Assembly (NCBI RefSeq): GCF_035609205.1
Contig: NZ_CP141184.1
Span: forward strand, 1,826,501-1,890,500
Direction: 5' to 3'
Source: Hymenobacter sp. GOD-10R
GTDB taxonomy: Bacteria; Bacteroidota; Bacteroidia; Cytophagales; Hymenobacteraceae
DNA length: 64,000 nt
Shown here: piece after piece, positions 53,037 to 61,364 of the stretch
Layout of the letters: the number at the start of each line of letters is the position of its first letter
How positions within the stretch are numbered: position 1 is the first letter of the stretch
Position numbers and translations under genes: made by a program
The notes under the pieces: model-generated
The model's input: only the letters and a program-made list of their open reading frames with translations
The model's database searches: none
What the model was told of the DNA's origin: nothing

Positions 53037-53453
53037 ATGGGTTTCTGGAGCTTCTTGTTTGGGGAGAGAACTCGTGTAGAAGATAAGTATTTTGGAGACG
53101 AGCGACTCTTTAAGCCCACTAGTAAAGTAATAGGGCTAGGTATTAGCGGTAAGTTACCAGGATTAACAACTGCGCAGAAGGAATTTTATCGGCAGGTGGA
53201 GGAAAACTATCTCGCACTTATACCTGGTATACAAAAGCTTATCACAGCTAAGGTCAGAAACTGGAAACCTGACTTCACTATTCAGGATTTTACAAAGGAA
53301 TTCTGGCCGGTTTATCTTTCGATACCTGCTATCGAGAAGAAAGAGAAAGAGTTGGAATGGGAAATAGCATTCGAAACCTTTCACGACCAGAATCATACAT
53401 TCACGATATACATGAAAGGGTTCTTACCTGATTATGTTCATATAGACGGCTAG
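53037..53453 (+). CDS. Hypothetical protein, unusually AT-rich (138 aa)
   Basis: This 138-residue soluble protein begins 'MGFWSFLFGERTRVEDKYFG' and is rich in Lys, Phe and Glu. It contains helical segments such as 'LTTAQKEFYRQVEENYLALI' and 'FTKEFWPVYLSIPAIEKKEK', with an all-beta ending ('NHTFTIYMKGFLPDYVHIDG'). I recognise no family. The single-domain, acidic-to-neutral form and AT-rich codons resemble immunity-type or orphan accessory genes. It ends 5 bp before the AraC-type gene at 53459, so the two may be co-transcribed. Confidence 0.7.
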   Translation: MGFWSFLFGERTRVEDKYFGDERLFKPTSKVIGLGISGKLPGLTTAQKEFYRQVEENYLALIPGIQKLITAKVRNWKPDFTIQDFTKEFWPVYLSIPAIEKKEKELEWEIAFETFHDQNHTFTIYMKGFLPDYVHIDG

Positions 53454-53458
53454 CAGCT

Positions 53459-53884
53459 ATGCCCGCAACCACCATTCCCAAGAAAGTTCTAGCGCGCCAG
53501 CACGAGATAACCGCTGATTTTACTCGGCTTGTGCTCGCGCACGTTGATGACTTAGTAGCCGGCCGCGCTACGGAAGCACTCGAAATTCGCGACTTTGCTA
53601 GTCAGCTTTGCATTCACCCGACGCACCTGAGCAATACTTTGAAGCTTGCCACAGGCGAGGCAGCCTGCGCTATTTACGAGCGCAAGCTAGTAGCTGTGTC
53701 CAAGGAACTGCTGCTCGACCCGCGCTTGTCGATAGCCGAAATAGCGGCGCGGCTCACCTACGATCCGTCGAACTTTACCAAGTTCTTCAAGCGCTTTGTG
53801 GGCGTCACGCCCAAGCAGTTTCGGGAGCAGACGTGGGCAGAGCAACGGGCTGCTGCTTCGGAACTACTCACCATTTCTTCTTAA
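53459..53884 (+). CDS. Short AraC-type transcriptional regulator
   Basis: This 141-residue protein consists mainly of an AraC DNA-binding domain: a first helix-turn-helix 'IRDFASQLCIHPTHLSNTLK' and a second 'IAEIAARLTYDPSNFTKFFK' ending 'FVGVTPKQFREQ'. There is no room for a sizeable ligand domain, so it may act constitutively or respond through partner proteins. It lies 66 bp upstream of an SDR gene on the same strand, the likely target. Confidence 0.88.
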   Translation: MPATTIPKKVLARQHEITADFTRLVLAHVDDLVAGRATEALEIRDFASQLCIHPTHLSNTLKLATGEAACAIYERKLVAVSKELLLDPRLSIAEIAARLTYDPSNFTKFFKRFVGVTPKQFREQTWAEQRAAASELLTISS

Positions 53885-53950
53885 CTACTCACCAGAATTA
53901 AGGCTAGTGGGCGCCCCATCTTTGCAGTGTTAACCTGAACACGCAAACAC

Positions 53951-54712
53951 ATGAGCACAAACAAAATAGCCCTGGTGACCGGCGGTAGCCGCGGCCTCGG
54001 CAAGAACATGGCCCTGAACCTAGCCCAAAAAGGGATCAGTGTAATCTTGACCTATCATACCCAGCAGGGTGAGGCCGAAGGTGTCGTGGCCGAAATCAAA
54101 AAACTAGGTCAGCAAGCCGTTGCCTTGCAACTTGATGCTTCCGACATTAAGACCTTCGACGGGTTCTTTGAGCAGGTAAAAACCGCCTTGCGCGACACCT
54201 TCAGCACCGATAAGTTCGACTTCCTGATCAATAACGCTGGTACTGGTCTGTACTCGCCCTTTGCTGATACTACCGAAGAGCAGTTCGACCAAGCGTTGAA
54301 CATTCATTTCAAGGGACCTTTCTTCCTAACGCAGAAAGCCTTGCCCTTGCTCAACGACGGTGGTGGCATCATCAACATCTCGTCGGGCCTAACGCGTATT
54401 GTTTACCCTGGTTCTTCGACGTACGCCAGCATGAAGACGGCCATGGAAACCCTGACGAAGTACCAGGCCAAGGAGCTAGCTGACCGCCGCATTCGAGTAA
54501 ACATTGTGGCCCCTGGCGCCATCGAAACGGATTTCGGTGGTGGCCGCACGCGCGATAACAAAGAGATTAACAGCCACATCGCCTCCCTAACGGCGATGGG
54601 CCGCGTGGGTCTGCCCGACGATATTGGTCCCGTAGTGGCCTTCCTCTGCACCGACGAAGCTCGCTGGATTGATGCGCAGCGCCTTGAGGCGTCGGGTGGG
54701 CAGGCCATCTAA
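53951..54712 (+). CDS. SDR family oxidoreductase
   Basis: This 253-residue enzyme has 'ALVTGGSRGLGKNMALNLAQ', 'LINNAGTGLYSPF', catalytic Ser in 'IINISSGLTRIVYPG', YxxxK in 'TYASMKTAMETL' and 'ASGGQAI' at the end. The sequence after beta-2 ('ILTYHTQQGEAEGV') suggests NADP preference. It resembles 3-oxoacyl-ACP-reductase-like SDRs. The adjacent short AraC gene upstream suggests inducible expression. It is a second, independent AraC/SDR pair in this region. Confidence 0.9.
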   Translation: MSTNKIALVTGGSRGLGKNMALNLAQKGISVILTYHTQQGEAEGVVAEIKKLGQQAVALQLDASDIKTFDGFFEQVKTALRDTFSTDKFDFLINNAGTGLYSPFADTTEEQFDQALNIHFKGPFFLTQKALPLLNDGGGIINISSGLTRIVYPGSSTYASMKTAMETLTKYQAKELADRRIRVNIVAPGAIETDFGGGRTRDNKEINSHIASLTAMGRVGLPDDIGPVVAFLCTDEARWIDAQRLEASGGQAI

Positions 54713-54747
54713 CTAGAAGAGCTAGCCTAGCTTTGTTCTACCGTTGT

Positions 54748-54785
54748 AACCCTGACAGGGCTTGAAGCCTCTGTCAGGGTTTTTG
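54748..54785. terminator. Terminator between convergent genes
   Basis: An 11-bp stem (AACCCTGACAG with CTGTCAGGGTT) is followed by TTTTGCG, between the SDR gene and the convergent kinase gene. Confidence 0.88.
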
Positions 54786-54799
54786 CGTTACTACCTAGC

Positions 54800-56662
54800 C
54801 TATGCGGCGGCTTCTAGCACGTGCTGCGAAATATGCAGCCGAAACAGCGTGCCGGCGTAGCTGCTCAGCTCGAAAGAGCCGCCGATCTGCTCGCTAAGTG
54901 AACTAATGAGACGCTTGCCGAACGACCCCGTAAATTGCTGCCATTGTAGCGGATTGATGCCGGGCCCATTGTCCTGTACTTCGAGCAACAAGCCACGTAG
55001 TGAATCTTCTGGGTCATGGCCTAGGTACACCCGCAAGCTAGGCTGCGCCACGTGCCCGTAGGCGTGTTTGAAGGCATTGGTCAGCAACTCATTCAAGATC
55101 AAGCCCAACGGCATAGCTAGATCAACGTCGAGTCGGGCTTTTTCAACCTGCACATTGAGGTCGAGGGAGCCGGGCTTGTAACCGTAGGCCGTCATGAGGT
55201 TATCTACTAAATCGGGAATGTAGCGCTGCATATCTACCGTCGTGACATTGTCGGTTTGGTAGAGGCGCTGGTGAATCAACGACATTGCCTCTACCCGCTG
55301 CTGCCCTTCGCGCACCGCTTTTGTCGCTACTTCATCGACCAAGCGGTTCGACTGCAACCGCAACAAGCTAGAAACGATAGCTAGGTTGTTCTTCACCCGG
55401 TGATGTAATTCCTTCATGAGGATCTTCTGCCGGTGGGCCTGCTCACTCATGCGGTGGTTGTTCTCCAAGATAACCTTGTTGGTGGCTTGCAGCTGCCCAT
55501 TGGTGTGCTGAATGGTGCGGGACTGCCAAAGCGCAAGGCCCAGCAGCAAGCTCAGTCCTGCTGCACCAATACCAGCCAGCAGAAGCCCCTGCGTCTTACG
55601 CGCGTTAGCTTCGTGAAGGCGTGTAATCTGCGCCTCCTTCTTTTCGGCGGCGTACGTGGCTTCGAGTTTGGCTACTACTTGGGTCTTTTCAATATTAACG
55701 AGTGAATCTTCCCGCGTTTTCCACTCGGCTAGGTAGTCGAGGGCTTGCTGATAATTACCGGCTTCTTTATTTGATAAATACGCCACTTGCAAGGAGTTGA
55801 AGAGGCGGTGCGGGTCATGCAGGGTGCGCGCTAAGGCTAGCGACTGGTTAGCGGTAACAAGGGCTTGTTGGCGTCTACCTTGCTTTAGGTAAGTATAGCT
55901 CAAATTGCGGTACGCGTGTTCGAGGCCCGTTAGGTTGTGCTCTTGCTTGTAAAGCGCCACGGCTTGGTTAAGGTACCACACCGCTTTCGGGAGTTGTTGG
56001 CCCGCGTCCATGAAAAGTTGTGCGTAATCGGCATAGCAGACGGCCAAGGTCGTCGCCGAGAGATGGTGCTGATTCTCAATCGCCATCACCCGCAAGTAGC
56101 AAGCCTCCGCAGAATCAGGCTGATGCAAGTCGCGGTAGATGATGCCCGCGTTGATGTACGCTTTGCTCAACTCCTTCAGGTGCGGTCCCTTACGGGCATT
56201 CACTATCGCGAGCTGGGCAAAGTCTAAGGCTTTGCGCGAGAGTAGCTCCACATGCTGAGCATCGGCAATACGCTTGTAGGTGAGCGCCATAGTGCTATAA
56301 GCAGTGGACATCCCCATGGTACTACTCTGGGATTCAAACAACGTCAAGGCTTTCTGACTGCACGACAAGCTGGCCGAGAAATCGGCCTTGTTGCGCAGCG
56401 CGCATGCCAGCAAATTGTAGCCTAGCGCCTCTCCGTAAGCATACTGGATGCGATGCGCCACCCGAATGATTTCCCGGCTGCGTATTTCCGCCGAATCATT
56501 GTTGGCAGACAGCAAGCTTTGCGCGGCTTTACACCATTGCTTCACTTCACTGGAATCGGGAGGGCTGGCGGTAGAAGCGAGGGAAGTGGCACCTAGGTTC
56601 TGCGAATAAGCGTAGGCAAGTAGCAGAACCAGAAGGCGAAAGGCACGAAGCGGGTAGCGCAT
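54800..56662 (-). CDS. TPR-containing sensor histidine kinase (HisKA_2 type)
   Basis: This 620-residue protein has a signal-peptide-like start ('AFRLLVLLLAYAYSQNLGAT'). It continues with five or more tetratricopeptide repeats in the periplasm (about 50-330), a transmembrane helix ('GLLLAGIGAAGLSLLLGLAL'), a coiled coil, and a HisKA_2/HATPase kinase core with 'MKELHHRVKNNLAIVSSLLR' and 'LILNELLTNAFKHAY'. In this family the phosphorylated His lies in the HHRVKNNL motif. It is encoded 98 bp downstream of a LytTR regulator on the same strand, so the two form a two-component operon. Confidence 0.92.
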   Translation of the reverse strand: MRYPLRAFRLLVLLLAYAYSQNLGATSLASTASPPDSSEVKQWCKAAQSLLSANNDSAEIRSREIIRVAHRIQYAYGEALGYNLLACALRNKADFSASLSCSQKALTLFESQSSTMGMSTAYSTMALTYKRIADAQHVELLSRKALDFAQLAIVNARKGPHLKELSKAYINAGIIYRDLHQPDSAEACYLRVMAIENQHHLSATTLAVCYADYAQLFMDAGQQLPKAVWYLNQAVALYKQEHNLTGLEHAYRNLSYTYLKQGRRQQALVTANQSLALARTLHDPHRLFNSLQVAYLSNKEAGNYQQALDYLAEWKTREDSLVNIEKTQVVAKLEATYAAEKKEAQITRLHEANARKTQGLLLAGIGAAGLSLLLGLALWQSRTIQHTNGQLQATNKVILENNHRMSEQAHRQKILMKELHHRVKNNLAIVSSLLRLQSNRLVDEVATKAVREGQQRVEAMSLIHQRLYQTDNVTTVDMQRYIPDLVDNLMTAYGYKPGSLDLNVQVEKARLDVDLAMPLGLILNELLTNAFKHAYGHVAQPSLRVYLGHDPEDSLRGLLLEVQDNGPGINPLQWQQFTGSFGKRLISSLSEQIGGSFELSSYAGTLFRLHISQHVLEAAA

Positions 56663-56760
56663 AGAAAGGGGCCTGACCGTATGCTGATCTTTAAGGGTAG
56701 AGTAGGGGCAATAGGCTGGGGTGTGGTAAGCTAGGATAGGAGGTAAGCAGCGCCAGATGA

Positions 56761-57564
56761 TCAGTGCACCTGGAAGTGGCGTAGAAAAGCGTCTTTGTAC
56801 TGTCGTCCAAGTGGAACGACCTGTTCTCCTAGCGTCATTTCGTTGTCGTTGAAGGATTGGATATGTTGGATATTCACTGCATAAGAGCGATGGGTACGCA
56901 CGAGTTGCGGAAAGTTCATTCGGTCTAAAAGTATACTAAGCGTCAGCCGTAGTGCATACTTGCGGGTGGGCGTCACCAGGGTTGTATACGTGTTGTTGGC
57001 CTCTAGTAATATGATGTCCTTGAGCGGAATACGGACAAACTGGTAATTGTCTTTGATGAAGACGTACTCACCTAGTTGCAAAATTGTTTCCCGCGAAAGC
57101 ATGTCCTTGCTCGGCTGCGCGGGAGTGGGGCAAGCCACAGCAGTGCCCGGTGTTTCTGGCAGCGCCGCGAGGGTAGTGGGCTGGCGGGCGAAGGCCCGTA
57201 GCGCCACCTCGATGGAAGCGCGCAGGCCAGCTGTTGTTGCTGGCTTGGTCAGGTAAGCCGCGGGCATTGTTTGCAAGGCCCGATCAAGGGTCTCTTTGTC
57301 GGCGAGAGCCGTCAGGTAGACGATGGGTACCGGCCGCACTGCCAGCAGTTGGGTTGCCGTTTCGATGCCGTCCCAATCTCCCTTAATGTTGACGTCGCAC
57401 AAGAGTAGGTCGACCTGATTCTTCTGAAATAAATCCAATGCCCGCCGCCCATTGCTAGCTGTGCCAACCACAACGTACCCTTCAGCTTCCAGGGTATCGC
57501 ACAAATCCATGGCTAGTACGGCTTCGTCTTCTACAATTAGGATTTGAACACGATGATCAAACAT
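56761..57564 (-). CDS. LytTR-type response regulator
   Basis: This 267-residue regulator has a receiver domain with acidic pocket 'ILIVEDEAVLAMDL', phosphoacceptor D57 in 'DLLLCDVNI' and the switch Lys in 'AAYLTKPATTAGLRAS'. The C-terminal LytTR domain is 'VFIKDNYQFVRIPLKDIILL', 'TYTTLVTPTRKYALRLTL' and 'LVRTHRSYAVNIQHIQSF'. It is first in the operon with the TPR kinase. The intergenic region upstream contains a direct repeat with the 9-12-9 geometry of LytTR binding sites, so autoregulation or control of the divergent T9SS genes is plausible. Confidence 0.93.
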   Translation of the reverse strand: MFDHRVQILIVEDEAVLAMDLCDTLEAEGYVVVGTASNGRRALDLFQKNQVDLLLCDVNIKGDWDGIETATQLLAVRPVPIVYLTALADKETLDRALQTMPAAYLTKPATTAGLRASIEVALRAFARQPTTLAALPETPGTAVACPTPAQPSKDMLSRETILQLGEYVFIKDNYQFVRIPLKDIILLEANNTYTTLVTPTRKYALRLTLSILLDRMNFPQLVRTHRSYAVNIQHIQSFNDNEMTLGEQVVPLGRQYKDAFLRHFQVH

Positions 57565-57661
57565 GATATTTACCCAGTAAATAATTGAATAAGGCTCCTA
57601 AAGTATGCCATTTGGCTTCAAGTTTCAACTTTAATTTTTGCCTGAATCATAAAAGGTTACA

Positions 57662-57715
57662 ACGGTTGACATACCAAAAGCCGTCGTTGACATACCAAAA
57701 ATAGTCCTTTATAAC
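57662..57715 (+). promoter_or_regulatory. 21-bp-spaced direct repeats overlapping a promoter, possible LytTR site
   Basis: GTTGACATACCAAAA occurs at 57665-57679 and again at 57686-57700, exactly 21 bp apart. The second copy forms TTGACA, which with a 17-bp spacer and TATAAC (57710-57715) makes a strong sigma-70-like promoter towards the T9SS genes. The 9-mers ACGGTTGAC and GTCGTTGAC have a 12-bp gap, as in LytTR sites. The rest of the 327-bp gap 57565-57891 has one hairpin. Confidence 0.5.
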
Positions 57716-57794
57716 CTTTGATTAATTCCATTGCTGGCAAGGCTACATCTTTGAATAGTAAGTAGCTCCTACGCTACGATGCGCACCTGTTTGT

Positions 57795-57826
57795 CAAGTT
57801 TGACTTTGGAAGCAAAGTCAAGCTTG
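57795..57826. other. Leader hairpin upstream of the T9SS gene pair
   Basis: CAAGTTTGACTTTG (57795-57808) pairs with CAAAGTCAAGCTTG (57813-57826) over 14 bp with one mismatch around GAAG. It is not followed by a T run. It lies 66-97 bp upstream of the first start codon, so it may act in the 5' leader or as an operator. Confidence 0.55.
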
Positions 57827-57891
57827 AAAACGGGTAAATAAAGCTACTCCTGATAAGAGTAGCAACGGACAAATCCCTGATACCAGCTACT

Positions 57892-58395
57892 ATGAAGCAT
57901 ACTCTACTCACTTTTCTTGGCCTAGCTAGCGCGCAAGTAGCGTTTAGTCAAACCAACCAACCGCTTGCGGTGCTCGGGGCAGCCGGGCAGCCATCCCAAA
58001 CCACCTCCGGCGCTAGCCTCGACTGGACCCTAGGCGAGGTAGCCATAGCTGCCTACGAAAACCCGAAAGCGGGCCAGGTGCTGCTGGAAGGCTTCCACCG
58101 CAGCGACCTAGACCCACTGCTGAGCCCTAAGATGGGACCGAGCCTAGCAAAGGCGGAGGCTTTTCCGAACCCGTTTCGCTCTAACCTGACCGTCAGCTTG
58201 CCCGTGAGCCCGGCCGCCACGCTCGTGCAGATTCTGGATGTGCAAGGGCGACTGGTGCGCAGCTTCACACTAGCGCCCGGAACCGGCTCTACCAGCCTCG
58301 ATCTTTCCGATTTGCCGCTGGCCAACTATGTCCTGAGCCTTCGCAACACCGTCACGCAGGAACGCTGGACGCAACTGGTGCAGAAGAACAAATAA
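57892..58395 (+). CDS. T9SS type A sorting domain-containing protein
   Basis: This 167-residue protein has a signal peptide ('MKHTLLTFLGLASAQVAFSQ'). A short region 'SLDWTLGEVAIAAYE' and 'GQVLLEGFHRSD' follows, then a C-terminal type A sorting domain: 'AEAFPNPFRSNLTVSL', 'VQILDVQGRLVRSF', 'LDLSDLPLANYVLSL'. The CTD targets the protein through the type IX secretion system and is usually removed when the cargo is attached to the cell surface. It is unusually small: almost no cargo remains besides the adhesin-like start. It is 30 bp upstream of the tail-fibre-like gene and probably co-expressed. Confidence 0.9.
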   Translation: MKHTLLTFLGLASAQVAFSQTNQPLAVLGAAGQPSQTTSGASLDWTLGEVAIAAYENPKAGQVLLEGFHRSDLDPLLSPKMGPSLAKAEAFPNPFRSNLTVSLPVSPAATLVQILDVQGRLVRSFTLAPGTGSTSLDLSDLPLANYVLSLRNTVTQERWTQLVQKNK

Positions 58396-58425
58396 CCATT
58401 TCACCCACTCCTCTTTTCTCGCTCT

Positions 58426-60822
58426 ATGAAAAAAATATTACTCGCGTTGGGGCTTACGCTGGGCACCTCTTGGGCTGCTATGGCGCAGGTACCACAAGCA
58501 ATGAACTACCAGGGCATTGCCCGCGATGAAGCCGGCAAGCTGTTAGGAGGCAAAGTAATTTCGCTGCGGATAAGTGTGCTGACTGGTGGAGCGAACGGCG
58601 CAGCCGTGTACACCGAAACGCACAAAGCCTTCACCAATGCCTATGGTTCCTTCTCCCTGCCCGTTGGCCGGGGACAAGTAGTAAAGGGGGATTTTGCTAG
58701 CATTAATTGGGGCGGCGGCAACCAGTACCTGCAAGTAGAGATGGACGCCGCGGGGGGCACCAACTACAAGCTGATGGGGGCCTCGGAGCTGCTGTCGGTG
58801 CCGTACGCCTTTTATGCCGGCACGGCCGCACGGCTTTCGGGAGAAACCTCGGCTAAGTCGGGACCAGTCGTTGGGCTGCAAGGAACCAACGGCATTCCCT
58901 CCCAAACTTGGTCGTTGTTTGGCAACTCAAGATCAGATCCCGCCACTGATAAGCTAGGTACCACGGATTTGGCCGATTTGGTGATGGTGACCAACGACCT
59001 CGAACGGCTCCGTATTACTAGCAACGGCGATATTAATATCAAAACCAACCTGAACGTGGGCAACGACCTACACGTTGTCCGCGACGCTGCCATCGACCGC
59101 AACACAGTGGTAGGCAATGACCTGACGGTAAAGCAGAACGTGTACTTGAACACCTTAGGTGGCACTACGACCAACAACGGGCCCTTCACGGTAGCCCGCA
59201 CTAGTGCCACTGCCCTGACCGGCACGCTCACCGTCGACAAGGCCACGAACCTAAAAAGCACTCTTAATGCCGATGGCGCTGCTACTCTCGGCAGCACCTT
59301 GAACGTAACGGGTGCTACGAAGCTAGCGAATACGCTGGGCGTGACCGGCGCTACTAGCCTCGACAACATCCTCACAGTGGCCGGTGCTACCTCGCTCAAC
59401 AATACCCTAGGGGTTACGGGCGCTGCCAACCTGAACAGCACGCTGGGCGTAACCGGCGCTACTACGCTGAAAAGCACCTTGGGCGTAACGGGCAGCACCA
59501 CGTTGGGCAGCACGTTGGGCGTGACCGGACCCGCTACTCTCGGCAGTTCATTGCGAGTGAATGGCAGTACCTTCACCAAAGCTTTGAACACCGAAGGCAA
59601 AGTAAGTATTACGGCTGCGCTAACCGGGGATAAGTTTAATTCCGGCAACTACCCACTGGCTATTTCGGGTGCCAACCAAGGCATCATGATCCAAGTGAAC
59701 GGTGAAAGCAATAGCAGCAAAAACTATCTTTCCTTCGTTAACGGCAGCAACACAATTGTCGGTAGTGTGGAGGGGCAAACATTAAGCGAGCTAAAGAATA
59801 GCTTCGACTACGGCTGGCAAGTGGCCATGAATGCTGGCAACGTAGCCTTTGTGATAGCCGAAGGCGTAGCAACCGGTGTGCAACTTGATCTTGGTGAGGT
59901 AGCTGTGATGGCATTAGAAGGTATTGTCGCAACGGCCGAAATGACCAAGCACATTGTGGACATGGAAAATAAAGCCGGCGTCACGTACGAGTCGGGCAGC
60001 GGCGACTACGCCGAATGGCTGGAGCGGAACGATGCGCAGGAGAAATTTTCCTTCGGCGATGTGGTAGGCGTGAAAGGTGGTAAAATCACTCACAACACCG
60101 CCACGGCCGACCACTTTATGGTGGTGTCGATGAGCCCCATCGTGCTCGGCAACTCGCCCGCCGCGGAAGCCAAAGCGAAGTCGGAGAAAATAGCCTTCAT
60201 GGGGCAGGTGCCGGTGAAAGTGCTGGGTTCGGTGAACATCGGCGACTACATCGTGCCTTCGGGCAACAACGACGGGATGGGCCGCGCCGTGAGCCCCGCC
60301 GCCATGACCCTAGATCAGTACCGGCAGATTGTGGGTGTGGCCTGGGAAGCTGCCCCCAACCGAAAGGGGGTAGGCTTGGTGAACGTAGCCGTGGGCATCA
60401 ACTCCAATGATATGGCCCAGAAGCTGCAACAACAGCAGCAAGAACTGGATGCCACGCGTACCAAGATGAACAGCATCGTGGCGTACCTGAAAGCCAAAGA
60501 TCCATCCTTCTCCGAAGAGCCTCTGGGCGCACCGGCTTCTACAAGCGGTGCCACGCGCACAGCCCTGGCTACAGTAGCGGCCCCAACGCAAGCTGCGCCC
60601 GTGCAGATGAAAGCGACTCCCAAAAAGAACAGCTCCAACTACGCCAGCGTGACGCAGATGTTTGAGAAAAACCCGACGCTGCTGCGAGAAAGCATGGACA
60701 AGGCGCGGCTGGCTTTCGAAAAGCACGGTGTTGACATTAACGCCAATCCGGAGCTAAAGCGTCTGTTTACCGACGAACAGTACTTTATGGCAGCTTACAA
60801 AAAGTTGCAATCCAAGCAATAA
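58426..60822 (+). CDS. Large secreted tail-fibre-like repeat protein
   Basis: This 798-residue protein has a signal peptide ('MKKILLALGLTLGTSWAAMA'). Residues 25-130 form a beta-rich N-terminal domain ('MNYQGIARDEAGKLLGGKVI'). Residues about 266-385 are ten-odd tandem 12-residue repeats such as 'LGVTGATTLKST', a likely beta-helix. A phage-fibre-like domain (around 520-680) includes 'GDYAEWLERND', resembling the start of peptidase_G2/tail-fibre domains. A Gln-rich coiled coil and a C-terminal helical tail follow. It lies in tandem with a T9SS cargo gene, and both are preceded by a promoter and a LytTR-like repeat. A role as a surface fibre or adhesin is inferred. Confidence 0.75.
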   Translation: MKKILLALGLTLGTSWAAMAQVPQAMNYQGIARDEAGKLLGGKVISLRISVLTGGANGAAVYTETHKAFTNAYGSFSLPVGRGQVVKGDFASINWGGGNQYLQVEMDAAGGTNYKLMGASELLSVPYAFYAGTAARLSGETSAKSGPVVGLQGTNGIPSQTWSLFGNSRSDPATDKLGTTDLADLVMVTNDLERLRITSNGDINIKTNLNVGNDLHVVRDAAIDRNTVVGNDLTVKQNVYLNTLGGTTTNNGPFTVARTSATALTGTLTVDKATNLKSTLNADGAATLGSTLNVTGATKLANTLGVTGATSLDNILTVAGATSLNNTLGVTGAANLNSTLGVTGATTLKSTLGVTGSTTLGSTLGVTGPATLGSSLRVNGSTFTKALNTEGKVSITAALTGDKFNSGNYPLAISGANQGIMIQVNGESNSSKNYLSFVNGSNTIVGSVEGQTLSELKNSFDYGWQVAMNAGNVAFVIAEGVATGVQLDLGEVAVMALEGIVATAEMTKHIVDMENKAGVTYESGSGDYAEWLERNDAQEKFSFGDVVGVKGGKITHNTATADHFMVVSMSPIVLGNSPAAEAKAKSEKIAFMGQVPVKVLGSVNIGDYIVPSGNNDGMGRAVSPAAMTLDQYRQIVGVAWEAAPNRKGVGLVNVAVGINSNDMAQKLQQQQQELDATRTKMNSIVAYLKAKDPSFSEEPLGAPASTSGATRTALATVAAPTQAAPVQMKATPKKNSSNYASVTQMFEKNPTLLRESMDKARLAFEKHGVDINANPELKRLFTDEQYFMAAYKKLQSKQ
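59222..59590 (+). repeat. 36-bp coding tandem repeats
   Basis: About ten in-frame units of 36 bp encode 12-residue repeats of the form LGVTGATTLxST. Units differ mostly at synonymous or ATTL-adjacent positions. Copy number is probably variable. This is protein-coding repetition, not a CRISPR array. Confidence 0.85.
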
Positions 60823-60860
60823 GCTTAGGATAGTTATTACTTAAGCAAGTGCCAAATACC

Positions 60861-60890
60861 AGCGCCTCCCGATATACATCGGGAGGCGCT
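60861..60890. terminator. Hairpin after the tail-fibre-like gene
   Basis: A 13-bp perfect stem (AGCGCCTCCCGAT with ATCGGGAGGCGCT) lies 39 bp past the stop codon. There is no strong T tract on either side, so termination efficiency is uncertain. Confidence 0.6.
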
Positions 60891-60939
60891 GTGGCATATA
60901 GACGGTAGCTAAGTCGAGAAAGGGGCTTCGCGTAGAAAG

Positions 60940-61128
60940 CTAGGCTGTCTGGCGGAGAGCAACCTCTTTGGTCTTCTTATAATCTTCTAGGTTCTGGCGT
61001 AGTGCCTCTAGCACGCGGCCATACTGATGTTGAGCGTCCAGAGAGGTTTCCAGCTTTTGCAAATGGGAATCCATCAGATAACAAAACTCCTCACGGGAGA
61101 AGCGAGATTTAGCCAATGACTTTTGCAC
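60940..61128 (-). CDS. Small helical protein, unknown (62 aa)
   Basis: This 62-residue protein is predicted to be almost wholly helical and charged ('FCYLMDSHLQKLETSLDAQ', 'LEALRQNLEDYKKTKEVAL'), like short coiled-coil adaptor proteins. It has a plausible ATG and a hairpin follows the gene on the minus strand. No family was recognised. The neighbouring 236-bp gap 61129-61364 is AT-rich and likely contains its promoter, though no consensus is clear. Confidence 0.55.
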   Translation of the reverse strand: MQKSLAKSRFSREEFCYLMDSHLQKLETSLDAQHQYGRVLEALRQNLEDYKKTKEVALRQTA

Positions 61129-61321
61129 GTTGCGTAGATGTGTTGCAGGTTAGAACTCAGGTTAAGTGTTGTGCTTAGGACTAATACGGGCAAGGAGACG
61201 GATTGTTATGTCTAAGTATTAATATTTTATTATATATAGAGCAATAATGTTGCTGTAATTCACAGAAGGCAAGTACAAGGGTAATAAAAACGGATAAAGA
61301 TAATTAGGTAGTCATAAAGTA

Positions 61322-61359
61322 CAAGAGCTGCGCCCTCTTCACAAGTGACGCAGCTCTTG
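61322..61359 (-). terminator. Hairpin terminator after the four-segment membrane gene
   Basis: An 11-bp perfect stem (CAAGAGCTGCG with CGCAGCTCTTG) lies 6 bp past the stop of the minus-strand gene. The T tract is weak. Confidence 0.6.
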
Positions 61360-61364
61360 GATAC

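Noticed and set aside
59222..59590. Regularly spaced 36-bp repeats that could suggest a CRISPR array
   Set aside because: The repeats are contiguous, in frame and code for a 12-residue repeat inside a long secreted protein. There are no spacers and no cas genes.
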